Shown: one piece after another, positions 45,776 through 47,902 of the stretch
Layout of the letters: each line of letters begins with the position of its first letter
How positions within the stretch are numbered: position 1 is the stretch's first letter
NCBI GenBank assembly: GCA_013696745.1
Contig: JACCXZ010000156.1
Span: 1-47,902, forward strand
From: Nocardioidaceae bacterium
Lineage (GTDB): Bacteria > Actinomycetota > Actinomycetes > Propionibacteriales > Nocardioidaceae
Direction: 5' to 3'
DNA length: 47,902 nt
Program-made: the position numbers and the translations under genes
Notes under the pieces: generated by a model
Database searches by the model: none
Told to the model about the DNA's origin: nothing
Seen by the model: only the letters and a program-made list of their open reading frames with translations

Positions 45776-46085
45776 GGACCTGGAGAAGTACGAGGCCGAG
45801 ATGGAGCTCGCGATGTACCGCGAGTACCGGGACGTCGTCGGCATCTTCAAGTACGTCGTGGAGACCGATCGCCGGTTCTACCTGTGCAACGCCGTGGACG
45901 TGAAGGTGCGTGCGGACAGCGGGGACGCATACTTCGAGGTGACCATGAACGACGCCTGGGTCTGGGACATGTACCGGCCCGCGCGGTTCGCCAAGAACGT
46001 CAAGGTGCTGACGTTCAAGGACGTCAACGTCGAGGAGCTCAATCTCTCCGACATCCAGCTGCCCAGGCCCGGCTTCGAACGCTGA
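45765..46085 (+). CDS. DUF2469-family protein
   Basis: The 106-residue acidic protein (SAEDLEKYEAEMELAMYREY, VVGIFKYVVETDRRFYLCN, DAYFEVTMNDAWVWDMYRPA) belongs to a family highly conserved in actinobacteria at exactly this place, between rnhB and yraN; no function is known. GTG 45765 is inside rnhB and follows GAGGAG at a somewhat long spacing, so translation is coupled. Confidence 0.93.
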   Translation: MSAEDLEKYEAEMELAMYREYRDVVGIFKYVVETDRRFYLCNAVDVKVRADSGDAYFEVTMNDAWVWDMYRPARFAKNVKVLTFKDVNVEELNLSDIQLPRPGFER

Positions 46086-46168
46086 CGCGGGCTCGCCCTC
46101 CACAGATCCGCGCCGGTCGCCCCCGCGATCCTCCCCCGGCGGCAACAGTGCCGGTGGAGGTGGTGGGC

Positions 46169-46537
46169 ATGGTCACAGCCGCACGTGCTCGGAGCACTGT
46201 CGGCCGCTGGGGTGAGGACCTCGTCGCGACGTACCTCGTCGGACGCGGCATGGTCATCGTGGAGCGCAACTGGCGCTGCCCCCTCGGTGAGGTCGACATC
46301 GTGGCGCTGCACGAGCGGACTCTGGTGCTGGTCGAGGTCAAGACCCGCACCACGCAGCGCTTCGGCTCAGCGGTCGAAGCCGTGACCCCCAGCAAGCTGG
46401 CGCGCTTGCGCAAGCTAGCCGCCCGATGGCTGCACGACCACCCGGTGCACCCCGATCACGTGCGCATCGACGTGGTCGGGGTCCTGATCCCGCACCGAGG
46501 TGCTCCGCAGATCGACCATCGCGAGGGTGTGGCCTGA
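46169..46537 (+). CDS. yraN: YraN/UPF0102 endonuclease-like protein
   Basis: The 122-residue protein has the PD-(D/E)XK nuclease pattern: GRWGEDLVATYLVGRGMVIV, CPLGEVDIVALHERT, LVLVEVKTRT and AVTPSKLARLRKLAARWL. Relatives resemble Holliday-junction resolvases; activity is rarely shown. ATG 46169 follows GGAGGTGG at ideal distance. The 83 bases after DUF2469 contain nothing else, and the stop is one base before yifB. Confidence 0.93.
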   Translation: MVTAARARSTVGRWGEDLVATYLVGRGMVIVERNWRCPLGEVDIVALHERTLVLVEVKTRTTQRFGSAVEAVTPSKLARLRKLAARWLHDHPVHPDHVRIDVVGVLIPHRGAPQIDHREGVA

Positions 46538-46538
46538 C

Positions 46539-47902
46539 GTGGCGGGCCCCGGCCTGGCCACGACGTTCTCGGTGGCACTCAACGGTGTGCACGGCGAGGT
46601 GGTCGAGGTCCAGGCGACGATTAGGTCGGGCCTGCCCTGCACCACGCTGGCAGGGCTGCCCGACGTCGCAGTCACCGAGGCCCGCCACCGCTGCCGCGCA
46701 GCTGTCGTCAACTCCGGCTTGAAGTGGCCCGAGCAGGTTCTCGTGGTCGGCTTGTTCCCCGCCTCCTTGCCCAAGACCGGAACCATGTACGACCTCGGCA
46801 TCGCGCTGGCGACGCTGGCCGCCGCCGGGACGCTGCCTGCCGGTGACATCGCCTCGACCGTGATGCTCGGTGAGCTCGCGCTCGATGGTCGGGTCCGGTC
46901 CCTGCCCGGCATCCTTCCGGCCACCTTGGCTGCACAGCAGCAGGGAGTCAGTCGGGTGATGGTCCCCGAGGCCAACGCCGCGGAGGCGCAGATCGTGCCG
47001 GACATGGAGGTCGTGGCCGTCCGATCGCTGCGGCACGCCGTTGCCGTGCTGTGCGGTGAGGAGATCCCTGACGAAGTGGAGACGTTCACCCTCCTCGAGG
47101 CCCGGCAGGCGTGGACGAGCCTGCGGTGTGTCGACGACCTCGACCTCGTCGACGTGCTCGGCCAGGTCGAGGCCCGACACTGCGTCGAGGTCGCGGCCGC
47201 CGGCGGACACCACCTGCTGCTGGAAGGGCCACCGGGGGCCGGCAAGACCATGCTGGCCGAGCGGCTGCCGGGGTTGCTCCCGGACCTCCTGCTCGAGGAG
47301 TCGCTGGAGGTCAGCGGCATCCACTCGGTCGCCGGACTGCTCAGCCGGCACGCCCCGCTGATCGTGCGACCACCCTTCCTCGACCCCCATCACACAGCCA
47401 GTTCGCCGGCGATCGTGGGTGGTGGCGGCAAGGTACTGCGGCCGGGAGCCTTGTCGCTCGCTCACCGCGGTGTCCTGTTCATGGACGAGGCCCCAGAGTT
47501 CCAGGCCCGGATCCTGGAGGCGGTGCGGCAGCCGCTGGAGAGCCGGCAGGTCACGATCAGTCGGTCGGAGCGCTCGGCTGTGTTCCCGGCCGCCTTCCAG
47601 CTGGTGCTGGCCGCCAACCCCTGCCCGTGCGGCTACGACTGGTCCACCAGTGACCGGTGCGAGTGCACGCCCGCGGCGAAGCGTCGCTACCGGGACCGCA
47701 TCTCCGGACCGGTTCGCGACCGCATCGACATTCACCGCCGGGTCAATCCTGCACGCCGCCAAGAGCTGCACGACGACCTGCTCGTGGCCGAGACGACCGC
47801 GACCGTGGCTGCCCGGGTACGAGAAGCCCGCGCACGGCAGGCCCACCGCTACCGCGGTACCCGATGGCGGCGCAACGCCGAGGTCCCAGGTTCGGCGCTG
47901 CG
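46539..47902 (+). CDS. yifB: YifB/ComM-family AAA+ Mg-chelatase-like ATPase (cut by right edge)
   Basis: The frame is open from GTG 46539 to the right edge (454 codons; a complete one has about 510). The N-terminal Lon-protease-like fold has LATTFSVALNGVHGEVVEVQ and LPKTGTMYDLGIALATLAA; the ATPase domain has LLEGPPGAGKTMLAERL (Walker A, about 226-242), FMDEAPEF (Walker B) and NPCPCGY with further cysteines. ComM of this family is a hexameric branch-migration helicase used in natural transformation; in actinobacteria its role is less clear. DprA commonly follows, outside this window. Confidence 0.94.
   Translation, partial: MAGPGLATTFSVALNGVHGEVVEVQATIRSGLPCTTLAGLPDVAVTEARHRCRAAVVNSGLKWPEQVLVVGLFPASLPKTGTMYDLGIALATLAAAGTLPAGDIASTVMLGELALDGRVRSLPGILPATLAAQQQGVSRVMVPEANAAEAQIVPDMEVVAVRSLRHAVAVLCGEEIPDEVETFTLLEARQAWTSLRCVDDLDLVDVLGQVEARHCVEVAAAGGHHLLLEGPPGAGKTMLAERLPGLLPDLLLEESLEVSGIHSVAGLLSRHAPLIVRPPFLDPHHTASSPAIVGGGGKVLRPGALSLAHRGVLFMDEAPEFQARILEAVRQPLESRQVTISRSERSAVFPAAFQLVLAANPCPCGYDWSTSDRCECTPAAKRRYRDRISGPVRDRIDIHRRVNPARRQELHDDLLVAETTATVAARVREARARQAHRYRGTRWRRNAEVPGSAL

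Overview
The window is a chromosomal segment of a high-GC actinobacterium. This follows from the roughly 70% GC base composition, the many GTG and TTG starts, ATGA/GTGA stop-start overlaps, and actinobacterial gene orders: ndgR<>leuCD; coaD-yceD-rnc-mutM-smc-ftsY; amt-glnK-glnD-ffh; rpsP-khpA-rimM-trmD-rplS-lepB-lepB-rnhB-DUF2469-yraN-yifB. I cannot fix the genus from sequence reading alone.

Layout. 1-600: the end of an unrecognised membrane protein, an isolated tRNA 3' end and a strong hairpin, possibly the edge of an integrated element. 635-3363: a GNAT acetyltransferase diverging from an alkylation-repair pair (Ada-AlkA fusion, Ogt). 3607-6493: leucine biosynthesis with its IclR-type regulator. 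6465-10169: a PLP dehydratase, a small OB-like protein and a coenzyme F420 guanylyltransferase on the minus strand, then an acyltransferase and GpsA on the plus strand. 10274-14495: a Cys/Met-metabolism PLP lyase, Ddl, a DUF3515 lipoprotein, an AsnC-type effector domain and ThiL. 14532-23364: PAT-type acetyltransferase, L28, FakA-like kinase, RecG, RsmD, CoaD, YceD, RNase III and MutM. 23529-36253: a small coiled-coil protein, SMC, a BlaI/M56 pair, FtsY, the nitrogen-control operon amt-glnK-glnD, and Ffh. 36282-40361: small iron-permease-like protein, amidohydrolase, class I lysyl-tRNA synthetase and a broken GNAT gene. 40608-47902: the ribosome-maturation and secretion cluster, ending in a YifB/ComM ATPase cut by the right edge. 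SRP (Ffh), its receptor (FtsY) and two signal peptidases are all present, so much of the export route lies in this one window.

Three things stand out beyond the genes. First, a family of about 80-bp nested-palindrome repeats occurs five times (3474, 10178, 13062, 23750, 41426), always between genes; one copy supplies the start codon of the lipoprotein gene. Second, a small secreted-protein gene sits exactly at the recG/rsmD junction and is flanked by an 18-bp direct repeat, which looks like an insertion that duplicated the stop/start overlap. Third, about ten genes have a TANNNT-like -10 box 6-7 bases before the start codon, the signature of leaderless transcripts, and this decides several otherwise ambiguous starts. 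No CRISPR array, transposase, rRNA or complete tRNA was seen.
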